Assembly: GCF_031020795.1 (NCBI RefSeq)
Contig: NZ_JAVHJP010000004.1
Location: 254,073-318,072, forward strand
DNA length: 64,000 nt
Source: Hydrogenophaga pseudoflava
Lineage (GTDB): Bacteria; Pseudomonadota; Gammaproteobacteria; Burkholderiales; Burkholderiaceae_C
Direction of reading: 5' to 3'
Numbering within the stretch: position 1 is the first letter of the stretch; each line of letters begins with the position of its first letter. A model generated the notes under the pieces. The model was given only the letters and a program-made list of their open reading frames with translations. It did no database searches and had not been told where the DNA came from. The position numbers and the translations under genes were made by a program. Of this stretch, positions 53,782-62,849 are shown in pieces.

Positions 53782-54120
53782 ATGGCCACGATCATGACAA
53801 ACGCACCCCACAGCATTGCGGCGCCTGCGCTTGATCTCACACCGATGGAGGCTTTCCGGTGGCACCGTCCAAGCATCGCCGGAAATCCACCGACCGTGTT
53901 GGTCAACTCAGCCGCGACCTTCAGTCAGAAAACCGCTCTCGCGTGCGCCATGGTGGTTGATCTGCAGGCTGTCGCAACGCTGGCGGATGTGCTGGCGAAC
54001 ACAGACACGAGCCAAGCCTGTGACGCGCTGCCGCTGCTGTCTGAGCGGCTGCGGCAACTTGCTGTGGTGATGGACCACCTGGGCCAGCAGGCCGCGGCCA
54101 TGGAAGGGGCTGCACCATGA
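53782..54120 (+). CDS. Small element protein of unknown function (112 aa)
   Basis: A 112-residue protein. The N-terminal half is extended (LTPMEAFRWHRPSIAGNPPTV), the C-terminal half helical (ACAMVVDLQAVATLADVLAN; LLSERLRQLAVVMDHLGQQA). Begins 3 nt after the previous gene and overlaps the next by 4 nt (ATGA). Function unknown. Confidence 0.72.
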   Translation: MATIMTNAPHSIAAPALDLTPMEAFRWHRPSIAGNPPTVLVNSAATFSQKTALACAMVVDLQAVATLADVLANTDTSQACDALPLLSERLRQLAVVMDHLGQQAAAMEGAAP

Positions 54121-54434
54121 ACGCCCGCAAGCTAACAGCAGAACAGATCGGTTTCGCGCTGGGTGACTTGTCGCAGTCACTCAAGGCGCTTGAACGCATC
54201 ACCATCATGTTGCAGGCCGGTCTGATTGAAGACGAGCGCGACGTCGATGCCCTTCATTGGGTCACACAGCACACACTGCAACGGGCCAGCCTTGTTGCTG
54301 AAAGTGTTGCCCTGGGCTGCGGGGCTTCCACTTCCTTGATGCCTTGTGGGGCAGATGTGTGGGAGAACTTCATGCCGCCTCTGTTCTTCCCGGATGCGAC
54401 CGATGTGGAGCACCGGGAGGGGGCGATCGGGTAG
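54117..54434 (+). CDS. Small element protein of unknown function (105 aa)
   Basis: A 105-residue helical protein (KLTAEQIGFALGDLSQSLKA; RITIMLQAGLIEDERDVDAL; WVTQHTLQRASLVAESVALG) with a Pro/Phe-rich tail. Its helical pattern resembles that of the preceding gene's product, hinting at a duplicated small-helical family. Overlaps the previous gene by 4 nt. Confidence 0.72.
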   Translation: MNARKLTAEQIGFALGDLSQSLKALERITIMLQAGLIEDERDVDALHWVTQHTLQRASLVAESVALGCGASTSLMPCGADVWENFMPPLFFPDATDVEHREGAIG

Positions 54435-54466
54435 GCTTTCGCGTAGTCGTTTTCTTTGCCGCCTCC

Positions 54467-55228
54467 ATGTTCCAGATGAAGCACTCAGCGCCACCGCAAG
54501 ACCGGCCGCAAGCCCCTTGGGATACCGCCATCAAGCGAGACATTCCAGGCGGTCGCCGTTCTGCATTGGTGCTGTTGGTGGACCTGTTCCGCTGGGTCGC
54601 TCAAACAGAGCGGCTCGGAGGTCAGGAAGCCTTGTCGGACATGCTGCTGCGCCTCGAAGCAAACCCGCAGGTACACCTGTATCTCGCGTGGGACTTCCAG
54701 CCGGTGGAGTTGATCGAAAAACAGGAGTTCGGTTTGCGCACCCCTGACGGTACCGACCATGCCGAGGCCCTGCTAGCAGGCGTGCCCATCCGTAGTGGTC
54801 TCCCTGAGGGTGTCTCGCCTGGACGGTCTGCAGCGTTGTTTCGCTTTCGTCGTGGGCTTCAAGACGTGTTCACCGTGAAGGATCTGGACTCGGAACTCGA
54901 TTTTTTGAGTGGCAACGACAGAGACCTTCAGAAACACCATTGGGTTTTCATGGCGGTAACGGCCGATGACGCCTGTCTCTTGTTTGGCGCAGCTGGGGAC
55001 CAGTTCCACTCAATCAGCACTTACAACGACCTGGTCGTCATGGTGAGCAAGTTGAAAGCCGCAGATGCCGGCGCGCGCATTCCATGGACAGCCGAGGCCC
55101 GCTCGGTGCTTCGGGATGAGATTGAGCGACGGGAAAAGCGGGTCGGCTTGAGCGCTGCACAAACGCAGATCGGGTTCGAACTCGGGGGCCTCACCCGCGC
55201 GGCCGTTGCCCTACAGGCAAAGAAGTAA
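54467..55228 (+). CDS. Element protein of unknown function (253 aa)
   Basis: A 253-residue soluble protein. ATG at 54467 (MFQMKHSAPP) or 54476 are the likely starts; the open frame to 54344 overlaps the previous gene. Features are RRSALVLLVDLFRWVAQTE, VHLYLAWDFQPVELIEKQEFG, WVFMAVTADDACLLFGAAGDQF and a Lys/Glu-rich helical end. No motif is recognised. Unlike its neighbours it is separated from the preceding stop by 32 bp and has a 215-bp gap after it. Confidence 0.65.
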   Translation: MFQMKHSAPPQDRPQAPWDTAIKRDIPGGRRSALVLLVDLFRWVAQTERLGGQEALSDMLLRLEANPQVHLYLAWDFQPVELIEKQEFGLRTPDGTDHAEALLAGVPIRSGLPEGVSPGRSAALFRFRRGLQDVFTVKDLDSELDFLSGNDRDLQKHHWVFMAVTADDACLLFGAAGDQFHSISTYNDLVVMVSKLKAADAGARIPWTAEARSVLRDEIERREKRVGLSAAQTQIGFELGGLTRAAVALQAKK

Positions 55229-55443
55229 CGACTACACACAGCCTGCCGTCCAAGTCATTGACGGCAGCTTGCAGACGGTTTTCAAAAGCTGTCTGGCAAC
55301 CAACTTTGTTTACAGCAGGGGCGCGGAACTGAGGCCCTGAAAGCTGTTTGCAAGTTGCCGCCTTTGACTTGCCGCACCTATGGTCCGGCTGCCAACGCAC
55401 ATAGCCAATCAGGGCAATGCGTAGCAGCTCAAGGAGAAACATC
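55229..55443. other. Intergenic region before the AlpA-like gene
   Basis: Contains an 8-bp hairpin CTGCCGTC-N9-GACGGCAG (55243-55267) without a T-run, and a comparatively AT-rich part (55280-55320) that may carry the promoter of the alpA-like gene. No gene seen. Confidence 0.4.
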
Positions 55444-55722
55444 GTGCAGCTTGTCAACCAAACCCAGACTGTCGCGCCCCAGATGCGGGATGCGCTGTTG
55501 TCTCGCAAGGAAACCGCCCGGCGCACATCGCTGTCGGCGTCGTCCATCGCCGCCATGGCGAAAGCCGGGCTGTTCCCGCGGCCTGTGCCATTGACTCCCA
55601 GCGGGAGCCGTGTGGCCTGGCTTGAATCTCAGGTGAACGCGTGGATACAGGAGCGCGCAGAGCAGGCAGCGGAAGCTGTGCGCGCCAAGGGTCCGCGTTC
55701 GTGCGCGAGGGCCACCCAATGA
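55444..55722 (+). CDS. AlpA-like MerR-fold regulator
   Basis: A 92-residue protein starting at GTG 55444 with an AGGAGAA site 5 nt upstream. The helix-turn-helix reads LLSRKETARRTSLSASSIAAM-like, then KAGLFPRPVPLTPSGSRVAW and ESQVNAWIQERAEQA, the AlpA (CP4-57 / P4 Vis) pattern. Such proteins activate integrase excision or the early genes of satellites and islands. It overlaps the next gene by 4 nt. An excision or activation role is inferred from the family. Confidence 0.82.
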   Translation: MQLVNQTQTVAPQMRDALLSRKETARRTSLSASSIAAMAKAGLFPRPVPLTPSGSRVAWLESQVNAWIQERAEQAAEAVRAKGPRSCARATQ

Positions 55723-56063
55723 CCTGGAACGGACCTCACCCCCAGCCCAGCGAGGAAAAGATCGCCTCGATGGTTCTGGAGTTCGCGAAGAAGCGCTTCT
55801 TCATCCGCACCTTCGACCGTGACGATCCGCTGTGGCGGTGTGCTCTGGTGTTTCCGAAGCTGGGCAAGCACGTGTACGTCGAGCTGATGCCTTCGCTGGC
55901 CCTTCGCGTAAGGGACACCAGCACGGGCGAGATCCTGGCGCAGTCCATGCCGGGCGACTTCGACACCCTGGACGTTTCCGCGCCAGCGGTCGAGGCGATG
56001 TTTCAAACATGGCAGGCCGCTCGTGCACAGACGACATGCGGGCAGGAAGGCGGTGGCGAATGA
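55719..56063 (+). CDS. Small element protein of unknown function (114 aa)
   Basis: A 114-residue protein. MTWNGPHPQPSEEKIASMVL is followed by KRFFIRTFDRDDPLWRCALVF and GKHVYVELMPSLALRVRDT, a beta-rich core, then a helical end. The ATG overlaps the stop of the AlpA-like gene. No family recognised. Confidence 0.7.
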   Translation: MTWNGPHPQPSEEKIASMVLEFAKKRFFIRTFDRDDPLWRCALVFPKLGKHVYVELMPSLALRVRDTSTGEILAQSMPGDFDTLDVSAPAVEAMFQTWQAARAQTTCGQEGGGE

Positions 56064-56392
56064 ACAGAGCGCAATCCAGATCACATGGAAAGGAGCGGCC
56101 AGTCCCGGCGCTGTGCCAAGGGCCGCGGTACTTCAACTCTGAGCTGCTGGACGAGCAAGAGGCTGGCCGCTTCTATCACCGCTGCATCAAGGCGCTGGGC
56201 TCGTCGGCGGTCAACGGCCAGGCGTCCGGAATCTTGCGAGTGGGGTGCTACCACGCGCAGATCTACGCGATCTACAGCGGCCCGGGTCGTCTGTTGCGCT
56301 TCTGGTTGCGCACGCTCAGTGACAACCGCCTGGTGATCGTGGGCAATCGCAACGGACTGCTGCCTTTGGACGTGGAGTCGATCCATGGATGA
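56060..56392 (+). CDS. Small element protein of unknown function (110 aa)
   Basis: A 110-residue basic protein: RPVPALCQGPRYFNSELLDE, GRFYHRCIKALGSSAVNGQA, YHAQIYAIYSGPGRLLRFWL. Mixed alpha/beta, with no signal peptide. Overlaps the genes on both sides (ATGA upstream, 8 nt downstream). No family recognised. Confidence 0.7.
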   Translation: MNRAQSRSHGKERPVPALCQGPRYFNSELLDEQEAGRFYHRCIKALGSSAVNGQASGILRVGCYHAQIYAIYSGPGRLLRFWLRTLSDNRLVIVGNRNGLLPLDVESIHG

Positions 56393-56741
56393 ACAGCAGA
56401 AAGCGCGGGCCGACGGCTTGGTCGAGTACCACTTGAACCTGCTTGGTCAGGCCCTCAAGGCTCGCGAGCGGTACGCGCAGACCGGCGAACTGACACCACA
56501 GGCCGAAGTCCCTCACGTCGTTGCAGCGTGGCATGCAGCTGCTGCCGCGGTGAGCTACGCCAAACGGATCTCAGCCAAGACCAGCGAGCTGCCCAAGCGC
56601 TTCGAGTGGCTCGGCGCTGAATTCCTGTTGGTGTTCACGCCCCACAAGACGGTCGAGATCGCCACGAGCAACCCGCTCAACAGCATCAATCTTTGCTACG
56701 GCATCGAAGGCTGGATTGATCCGATGAAGGTCACTCGATAG
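56385..56741 (+). CDS. Small element protein of unknown function (118 aa)
   Basis: A 118-residue protein: DGLVEYHLNLLGQALKARER, HVVAAWHAAAAAVSYAKRIS and a beta-rich end with FLLVFTPHKTVEIATSNPLN. Starts within the end of the previous gene and closes the compact run of small genes. Function unknown. Confidence 0.7.
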   Translation: MDEQQKARADGLVEYHLNLLGQALKARERYAQTGELTPQAEVPHVVAAWHAAAAAVSYAKRISAKTSELPKRFEWLGAEFLLVFTPHKTVEIATSNPLNSINLCYGIEGWIDPMKVTR

Positions 56742-56789
56742 GCCGGGTGAGAACGGACTCCACCACACACACAACCAATTTTCTGAACC

Positions 56790-58151
56790 ATGAACACACC
56801 TCACACCCATTCGGCTGAACATGGGGACGCCGCAGCCCTGCAAACCCTTTTCCCTGGCGGCGTGGCCGCCTTGGATGCGAGCCACATTCGCGCACTGCTG
56901 ACCGAGTACACGGACGCGCGCGCCCGCTACAGCGGCCCCATGGAAGCGACCGCCGCACGCATCGGTCTCGCGCCGAGCGCCGGGGGAGGTGCGCCCTATG
57001 AACTGCGCCCGGGGGGCGTGGCGGTGATCGAGCTGGGCGGCCTGATGCTGCAGCGGCCCGGCTTCCTGGCGCGCCTGTTTCTGGGGGCAGTTGACACGGT
57101 CGAGATTGCTGCCGCAGTTGACGCGGCTGGTCGGGACAATGCGGTGCGCTCTGTCCTGCTGCTGATCAACAGCCCGGGCGGTGCTGTGCACGGCACCGCT
57201 GAGCTGGCGGCCGCAGCGGCTGAAGTGGCGCAGACAAAGCCAGTGGTGGCATTGACCGAGGGCAGCGCGTGTAGCGCCGCCTATTGGGTGGCCAGCGCCT
57301 GCAGTCAGGTGTATGGCAGCTCCTCCAACGTCATGGCGGGGTCCATCGGCGTGGTCAGTGTTCACGTCTACACCCCCAGCGCCACGGGTTCTGTGGTCAC
57401 CGAGATCAAGAGCGGCAAGTACAAGACGGTTGGCAGCAGCAGTAAGCCCTTGTCTGGCGACGACCTTGCACACATTCAGGAGCGCATCGACTACCTTGCG
57501 ACTCAGTTCATCACGGCCGTGGCGAAGAACCGGAGGTTGTCGCCCGCTGCGGTGGCGGCACAGGAGGCGCGCATCTACATCGGCCAGCAGGCCGTTGATG
57601 TCGGGTTGCTGGACGGGTTCATGAGTATGGGCGAGCTGGAGCGCCAGCTTGCTGCAGATCCCGGCCGGTTCATGCGCCGCCGCGCAGGTGCGCCGGCCAG
57701 CGGCCTGGCCCCTGTGAAAGCCGCCAGCCCTGGAGCGGCCACCACCTGGCCGCCCAAGACGCAGCCGGTGGCGTCGGTGGCCTCCCCTGAGTCGATGCTT
57801 GAGCAGACCGGACAGGCCGAAGAAGACATGCGGGCTGAAGCGGCAGAGGTTGTGCGCCTGCACCGGCTGCGCACCGGCCGCATGCCCACTGTCATGAACT
57901 GGAAGGGCTGGGAGCGTGCAGGCGCTGCGCGCGCACAGAAAGACGGCTGCACGCTGGTCGAGGGCATCAAGCGTGAGGGGTATCTGCACCCCTATGTGAG
58001 TCTCCCCGACTCGCCCAAGCGCAGCGCGGCTGGCGTCAAGCCATCAATGCAGCTGTCCAAACAGCAGATCGCGGAGCGCGCTGCCGCGTGGGCTCAGTTC
58101 AAAGGCATCGGCGTTGTCGAGGCTTGCAAGTGGCTCGGGGTTCGCTTCTGA
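56790..58151 (+). CDS. S49 family protease, phage head-maturation (lambda C/SppA) type
   Basis: A 453-residue protein. Residues about 60-290 are a ClpP-fold S49 serine protease: VIELGGLMLQRP, VRSVLLLINSPGGAVHGTAEL, the nucleophile Ser in TEGSACSAAYWVASAC, MAGSIGVVSVH, and the likely general-base Lys in TEIKSGKYKTVG. There is no signal peptide, so it is a phage-type prohead protease and not cellular SppA. The C-terminal 150 residues are variable, Pro/Ala-rich and then helical. In phages this gene lies between portal and capsid genes; none is present here, so its substrate may be proteins of another phage. Confidence 0.88.
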   Translation: MNTPHTHSAEHGDAAALQTLFPGGVAALDASHIRALLTEYTDARARYSGPMEATAARIGLAPSAGGGAPYELRPGGVAVIELGGLMLQRPGFLARLFLGAVDTVEIAAAVDAAGRDNAVRSVLLLINSPGGAVHGTAELAAAAAEVAQTKPVVALTEGSACSAAYWVASACSQVYGSSSNVMAGSIGVVSVHVYTPSATGSVVTEIKSGKYKTVGSSSKPLSGDDLAHIQERIDYLATQFITAVAKNRRLSPAAVAAQEARIYIGQQAVDVGLLDGFMSMGELERQLAADPGRFMRRRAGAPASGLAPVKAASPGAATTWPPKTQPVASVASPESMLEQTGQAEEDMRAEAAEVVRLHRLRTGRMPTVMNWKGWERAGAARAQKDGCTLVEGIKREGYLHPYVSLPDSPKRSAAGVKPSMQLSKQQIAERAAAWAQFKGIGVVEACKWLGVRF

Positions 58152-58193
58152 CCCCCCACAAATTCCCGTTCACCAATCCAACGAAAGTACACC

Positions 58194-59315
58194 ATGAATC
58201 TCAAGTCCCTTTTCGGCCTGAAGACCGCTTCCGATGTGTCCCCTGAACTGCAGGCCATGGCCGAGCGTGTATCCACTGCAGCCGGCTGCGAAGCGCTCGC
58301 GGAGGAGCTGGAACAGCAGTTGTCCCAAAACGCTGCGGGCGACATTCCCCGCAACAGCGTGTTGCGTCGTAAGCTGGCCGAGCTGGCGCGGCTGCGCAAG
58401 GCCCATGCGATCGCACAAGATCGGGTGCGCGTGGCAGCTGTCGTCAAGCGCGACCAGGACACCGCCAGCAAGGCCCTGAAGGCAGCAGAGGCCAAGTTGA
58501 AGGCAGCGGGCGAGGCCACAGCCAAGGCGGCGGCTGCGCTGGCTGACCGGACGGCCGAAGTTGATCGCATGAAGCAAGACCTCACCGAACTGCATGCGGC
58601 TGCAGACAAGGCCGTCGAGATCGCCCGCAAGGGCTTCGCTGATGCGGTGGCTGCGGATGATGTGAGCGCGGAGGGCGAGGCCGCTGCGTTCGCCGCGGTG
58701 AAGAAAGCGCAGGCGCACCGTGAGACCTGCGGCGAGCTTCAGACCGCACGCATCAAGAGCCGCGAGGCTGGTCTCTCTGACCTCCAGCGAGCGAGCGCCG
58801 ACGCTTCTGGCGCCATCGCACAGGCGCAGGACGATTTGAGCTTGGCACGCCTTCAGCTGGCGCTGGTCGAGTACGACCAGGCGGCCCAATCGATGGTTGA
58901 TGCCTACATCAAGCAGCTGTCTCTGAGCTCCTTCGGCAGCGACGGCAGGGCCTTCAAAGGGAGCGCGATTCACGAACTCGATCTGACGTTTGCGTCCGCC
59001 GAGCGGGCGGTGCTGGGCTCGCGGCTGATCGGCGAAAGCGGGCGGGTGCGTGGCTATGCCCTGGCGGACATGGCTACGGCGCTGAAACCGGTAGACCTTG
59101 CGCTGTTGACCACCGAGATCCCGGCGCCGAAGCAGCTCGAAAGGCCGCTGGATCTTCCGAACCCGTTCATGCACGTGGAGGGGTCGGTTGATCACGGGCA
59201 GGTCATGGGTGAACTGAAGCGAGCCACCGTCGGCATGAGCGAGGCGGAGTTCTATGGCCTGTGCGATCGGCTTCGGGCGCAAGCCGGCGTAGCGATCCCG
59301 GGGCGTTCCTGGTAG
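58194..59315 (+). CDS. Coiled-coil protein, possible scaffold-like partner of the protease
   Basis: A 373-residue protein. Residues about 20-240 are nearly continuous heptad-like helix with Ala/Glu/Lys/Gln-rich sequence (VVKRDQDTASKALKAAEAKL; ADRTAEVDRMKQDLTELHAA; LSDLQRASADASGAIAQAQD). The last 120 residues look globular (LADMATALKPVDLALLTTE; LERPLDLPNPFMHVEGSVD). It follows the S49 protease by 42 bp. A long coiled coil beside a prohead protease is what a scaffold protein looks like, but that is an inference. Confidence 0.68.
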   Translation: MNLKSLFGLKTASDVSPELQAMAERVSTAAGCEALAEELEQQLSQNAAGDIPRNSVLRRKLAELARLRKAHAIAQDRVRVAAVVKRDQDTASKALKAAEAKLKAAGEATAKAAAALADRTAEVDRMKQDLTELHAAADKAVEIARKGFADAVAADDVSAEGEAAAFAAVKKAQAHRETCGELQTARIKSREAGLSDLQRASADASGAIAQAQDDLSLARLQLALVEYDQAAQSMVDAYIKQLSLSSFGSDGRAFKGSAIHELDLTFASAERAVLGSRLIGESGRVRGYALADMATALKPVDLALLTTEIPAPKQLERPLDLPNPFMHVEGSVDHGQVMGELKRATVGMSEAEFYGLCDRLRAQAGVAIPGRSW

Positions 59316-59413
59316 CCGCTGGCTCTGTGAGCATATGGCCGGCAACACGCCGGCCATCGCGTCCCCGGCGCGCTCGCGGGCGCCGACCAAACAACACCAG
59401 TTGAAGGGCTCTC

Positions 59414-59530
59414 ATGGCCACCAGCACCCAAACAAACAGATGCGCTATAGCAGTGGCAGCACTGCACGATGAACAGGCGAAGCGTCCAGGAGGATATGTT
59501 CAGAGGGCTCGGTCCTCTGTGCGGGGGTGA
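59414..59530 (+). CDS. Small predicted protein upstream of the primase (38 aa)
   Basis: A 38-residue frame MATSTQTNRCAIAVAALHDE continuing to VQRARSSVRG. Its TGA overlaps the GTG of the primase gene (GTGA), which is the main support: it may provide translational coupling for a primase start that lacks a good ribosome-binding site. GAAGGGC precedes the ATG. Confidence 0.5.
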   Translation: MATSTQTNRCAIAVAALHDEQAKRPGGYVQRARSSVRG

Positions 59531-62490
59531 TCTTGTCAGGGCATGACGTCACCCCCGAATTGATCCGCGCCGCACTGGCGCACATCCCGGCAAGCCTCCC
59601 GCGCGACGAATGGGCGCGGGTTGCGATGGCCATCAAGAGCGAGTTTCCGGACGGTACCGGGTTCGAGCTGTTCGACACCTGGAGCGCCAGCGATGCGGAC
59701 CGGTATGACCCCAAGGCTGCGCAATCGACCTGGAGGAGCGTGAAGCCGGGCGGTGGTGTGTCGGTGGCCACGCTGCTGCACCTCGCCAAGGAACACGGTT
59801 TCACCCAGCCGAAGGACGGGCATGCACCTGCAGCGCTCACGGCTGCAGAGCAGGCCGAACGCGAGCAGCAGCGCGCGCAGCGACTTCAAGAGGAAGACGC
59901 TGAACGCGAGGCTGCACAGGCAATGGCAGCAGATCAAGCGTCCGCACAGTGGCAACGGGCCAGCGTGAGCGGCACCTGTCCTTACCTCGTGCGAAAGGGT
60001 GTGAGGCCCTACGGCGTTCGTTTCGCGGCCGGTGGCTGGTTGCTGGTGCCCCTGCGCGATGGCGCCGGCAAGCTGTGGAACCTGCAGCGGATCGCGCCAG
60101 CGAAGCCCGCCAGCGGGTCGGACAAGCTGTTTCTGAAGGGTGGCCGCAAGTCTGGGCTGTGGCACCTGGTGGGCGAGCTGGCCAGCACCGAGGCGGACGG
60201 CCCGGCCGTGCTGTTGATCGCTGAAGGCTACGCGACAGCCGCCACTTTGCACGAAGCCACCGGCTACCCGGTGGCGGTGGCGTTCGATGCCGGCAACCTG
60301 CAGCACGCAGCGCGCGCGCTGCGGCAGCTACACCCTGCCGCGCTGCTGGTGGTGTGCGGTGACGACGACCAGGACACGGAACAGCAGACCGGTGCGAACC
60401 CGGGCCGGGTCAAGGCCACGGCCGCAGCAAAGGCAGTGCGCGGCCTGGCCGTTTTCCCCGAGGGCTTGCCGCCTGGTGGCAGTGACTTCAACGACCTGGC
60501 CGCCCATGTGACGATCGAGCGCGGTGCCGGCGATGGCCTGGAGGCAGTGCGCGCCATCGTGGCCGCTGCGATCAAGGCGCACACAGCTGCGCAGGCGGCC
60601 GCAGAGAGCGCGAAGCCGCCCAAGGGCAAGGGACAAGCCGGGCAGCGCCGGAAAAACGGCGCCAGCGGGCCGCCAGAAGGCCCGACCGGCAATCCCGAGA
60701 GCGGTGATGACAAACCGGCGCCCGACTGGGACCGGTTCACGGTCTCCGATGCCGGCGTGTTTCACCAAGGCGTGGACCGCGATGGGGAACCGACGAAACC
60801 CGAATGGGTGTGCAGCCGCCTGGACGTGGTGGCCCTGACCAACGACCAGGACGGCAACGGCTGGGGCTACCTTCTGAACTTCGCCGACCCGCTGGGGCGC
60901 CGCAAGCAATGGGCGATGCCCTCGCGCATGTTGGCCGGCGACGGGTCGGAGTATCGCGGCGCCTTGATGGGCATGGGCCTTCGCATCGCCACCAGCCCGC
61001 GCGCCCGCAACCTGCTGACGCAGTACATCCAGACCCGCCAGCCGGGGGCGTTCGCGACGTGTACCGATCGCATCGGGTGGCACGGCGGGGCCTTTGTGCT
61101 GCCCCATGAGACCGTCGGCGACGAAGCGGATAGGGTGGTTTTCCAGAGCGAGAGCGCGCAGGAAAACACCTTCCGGGTCAAGGGTACGCGCGAGCAGTGG
61201 CGCGACCGCGTGAGCCTCGCCTGTGCTGGCAACACCCGGCTGGTGTTCGCAGTCTCTGCGGCCTTTGCTGGTCCCTTGCTCAAGCCGGCCGGCATGGAGG
61301 GCGGGGGGTTCCACATGCGAGGCGACGGCAGCACCGGAAAGTCCACGACGCAGGTGGTGGCCGCCAGCGTGTACGGCAACCCCGAGCGGTTCAAACAGTC
61401 ATGGAAGGCGACCGACAACGCCTTGGAGGGCGTGGCCGCGCAGCACAACGACTGCCTGTTGATCTTGGACGAGATCGGGGAAGTAGACCCCAAGGTTGTC
61501 GGGGAGTGCGCCTACATGCTGGGCAACGGCCAAGGCAAGGCGCGCGCCGCACGCACCGGGGTGCCACGGCCGCGCCTGTCCTGGCGCTTGCTGTTCCTGA
61601 GCAGCGGGGAAAAGTCTCTGGCCGATCACATGCAGGAAGTGGGCAAGCGCACGCGGGCCGGGCAGGAAACCCGCATGGCGGACATTCCGGCCGATGCCGG
61701 CAAGGGCATGGGGGCGTTCGAGAACGTGCACGGACACGAAGGCGGCGCCGCTTTCTCCCGGCACCTGGTGGCACAGGCCAGCGCCTGCCATGGCGCGGCG
61801 GGCCGCGCCTGGCTGCTGTGGCTGACCGAGAACGCCGAAGGCCTGCGGGAACGCATCCGCACGCTGGCGCAGCGCATCGAGCTGCAGATCGTCCCCGAGC
61901 TGGGAAGCGGCCAGGTGCAGCGAGTGGGCGCCCGTTTCGCACTCGTGGGCGCTGCTGGTGAGCTGGCCACTGAGGCGGGCCTCACAGGCTGGCACAAGGG
62001 CGAGGCAGAGCAGGCGGCGCGCGAGTGCTTCAACGCCTGGCTGGTGGCGCGCGGTGGCATCGGCAACAGCGAGGAAACCATGATGGTGCGCCAAGTGCGC
62101 CACTTCCTGGAGGCCAATGGAGACGGTCGATTCATGACCTGGCACCGTGCCCACGACGATCATGCGCCGCGCGTCGGGCTTCGCGCAGGGGTGAGGCGGT
62201 TGATCGGTTCGAACGGGCTGCCGATAGGGGTTCGCAAGACACCAGAGTTTGCCCACGAGATCAGCGACCCCGAGGGCGAGAGCGTGGAGTTCTTCATCTT
62301 CCCCGAGGTGTTCAAGTCCGAGATCTGCAAGGGCTACGACCCCGAGGCGGTCGCGCGCGTGTTGCGCGACCGTGAGTGCCTGCAGGCCAAAGAGCCGGGG
62401 CGGTTCACCGTGAGCATGAGCCTGCCGGGCGGCATCGGTAAGGCGCGGGTCTATCACGTATCCGCACGCATCTTCGCGCTGGACACATGA
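59527..62490 (+). CDS. Replicative primase/helicase (PriCT-Toprim-DUF927)
   Basis: A 987-residue replication protein of islands and satellites. PriCT-type domain (about 5-95; RAALAHIPASLPRDEWARVA, FELFDTWSASDADRYDPKAA); Toprim primase (about 150-340; LLIAEGYATAATLHEATGYP, VVCGDDDQDT, GGSDFNDLAAH); DUF927 helicase-like ATPase (about 400-750) with Walker A MRGDGSTGKSTTQVVAAS and Walker B CLLILDEIGEVDPK, plus LMGMGLRIATSPRARNLL. The GTG start overlaps the small upstream frame. It should prime and unwind the element's own origin, perhaps the iteron-like repeats near 50307-50413. Confidence 0.93.
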   Translation: MILSGHDVTPELIRAALAHIPASLPRDEWARVAMAIKSEFPDGTGFELFDTWSASDADRYDPKAAQSTWRSVKPGGGVSVATLLHLAKEHGFTQPKDGHAPAALTAAEQAEREQQRAQRLQEEDAEREAAQAMAADQASAQWQRASVSGTCPYLVRKGVRPYGVRFAAGGWLLVPLRDGAGKLWNLQRIAPAKPASGSDKLFLKGGRKSGLWHLVGELASTEADGPAVLLIAEGYATAATLHEATGYPVAVAFDAGNLQHAARALRQLHPAALLVVCGDDDQDTEQQTGANPGRVKATAAAKAVRGLAVFPEGLPPGGSDFNDLAAHVTIERGAGDGLEAVRAIVAAAIKAHTAAQAAAESAKPPKGKGQAGQRRKNGASGPPEGPTGNPESGDDKPAPDWDRFTVSDAGVFHQGVDRDGEPTKPEWVCSRLDVVALTNDQDGNGWGYLLNFADPLGRRKQWAMPSRMLAGDGSEYRGALMGMGLRIATSPRARNLLTQYIQTRQPGAFATCTDRIGWHGGAFVLPHETVGDEADRVVFQSESAQENTFRVKGTREQWRDRVSLACAGNTRLVFAVSAAFAGPLLKPAGMEGGGFHMRGDGSTGKSTTQVVAASVYGNPERFKQSWKATDNALEGVAAQHNDCLLILDEIGEVDPKVVGECAYMLGNGQGKARAARTGVPRPRLSWRLLFLSSGEKSLADHMQEVGKRTRAGQETRMADIPADAGKGMGAFENVHGHEGGAAFSRHLVAQASACHGAAGRAWLLWLTENAEGLRERIRTLAQRIELQIVPELGSGQVQRVGARFALVGAAGELATEAGLTGWHKGEAEQAARECFNAWLVARGGIGNSEETMMVRQVRHFLEANGDGRFMTWHRAHDDHAPRVGLRAGVRRLIGSNGLPIGVRKTPEFAHEISDPEGESVEFFIFPEVFKSEICKGYDPEAVARVLRDRECLQAKEPGRFTVSMSLPGGIGKARVYHVSARIFALDT

Positions 62491-62849
62491 GCGCAGCGAA
62501 GCGAAGCCACGCGGGCCGCCGATGGGGCGGGGGGAAAGCTTTCCTTTTTGCGCGCTGTTCCGCTGGTGTGCACTTCCAAGCGAATCAAGGGCGGGCCTTG
62601 GGTCGCTTCCTTCGGCTGTGCACTGGCGTGGTTGCCGTGGCTGTAGATGGGCCGTGGTTCGCTGCTGGTCCGGCCGTGCCTGGGCGGGTGTGCGCACAGC
62701 GCTGCCACCGACCGGCGTGGGGTGGGGGTACCCCCCTATAGGTACTCCTGGAGGGAAAAGCCACCGGGGTAATTCGGCCCCCGCACGCACGCTAGTGGCA
62801 GGCCCGGCCAATTTGTCAATTTGTCAACGATTCGGGGTCTTGTCGATAC
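62491..62849. other. Gene-free region with palindrome and direct repeats before the terminase-like gene
   Basis: No supported gene. GGGGGTACCCCC (62724-62735) is a perfect 12-bp palindrome with the same GGGGGTAC core as the repeats before the integrase. AATTTGTC is tandemly repeated at 62810-62825, then AACGATTC follows, just before the terminase-like gene. Position upstream of a small terminase is where a packaging site (cos/pac) would normally be. Confidence 0.5.

Noticed and set aside
62487..62741. Overlapping plus-strand frames after the primase.
   Set aside because: No ribosome-binding site and biased composition; the region holds a palindrome and repeats and looks non-coding.
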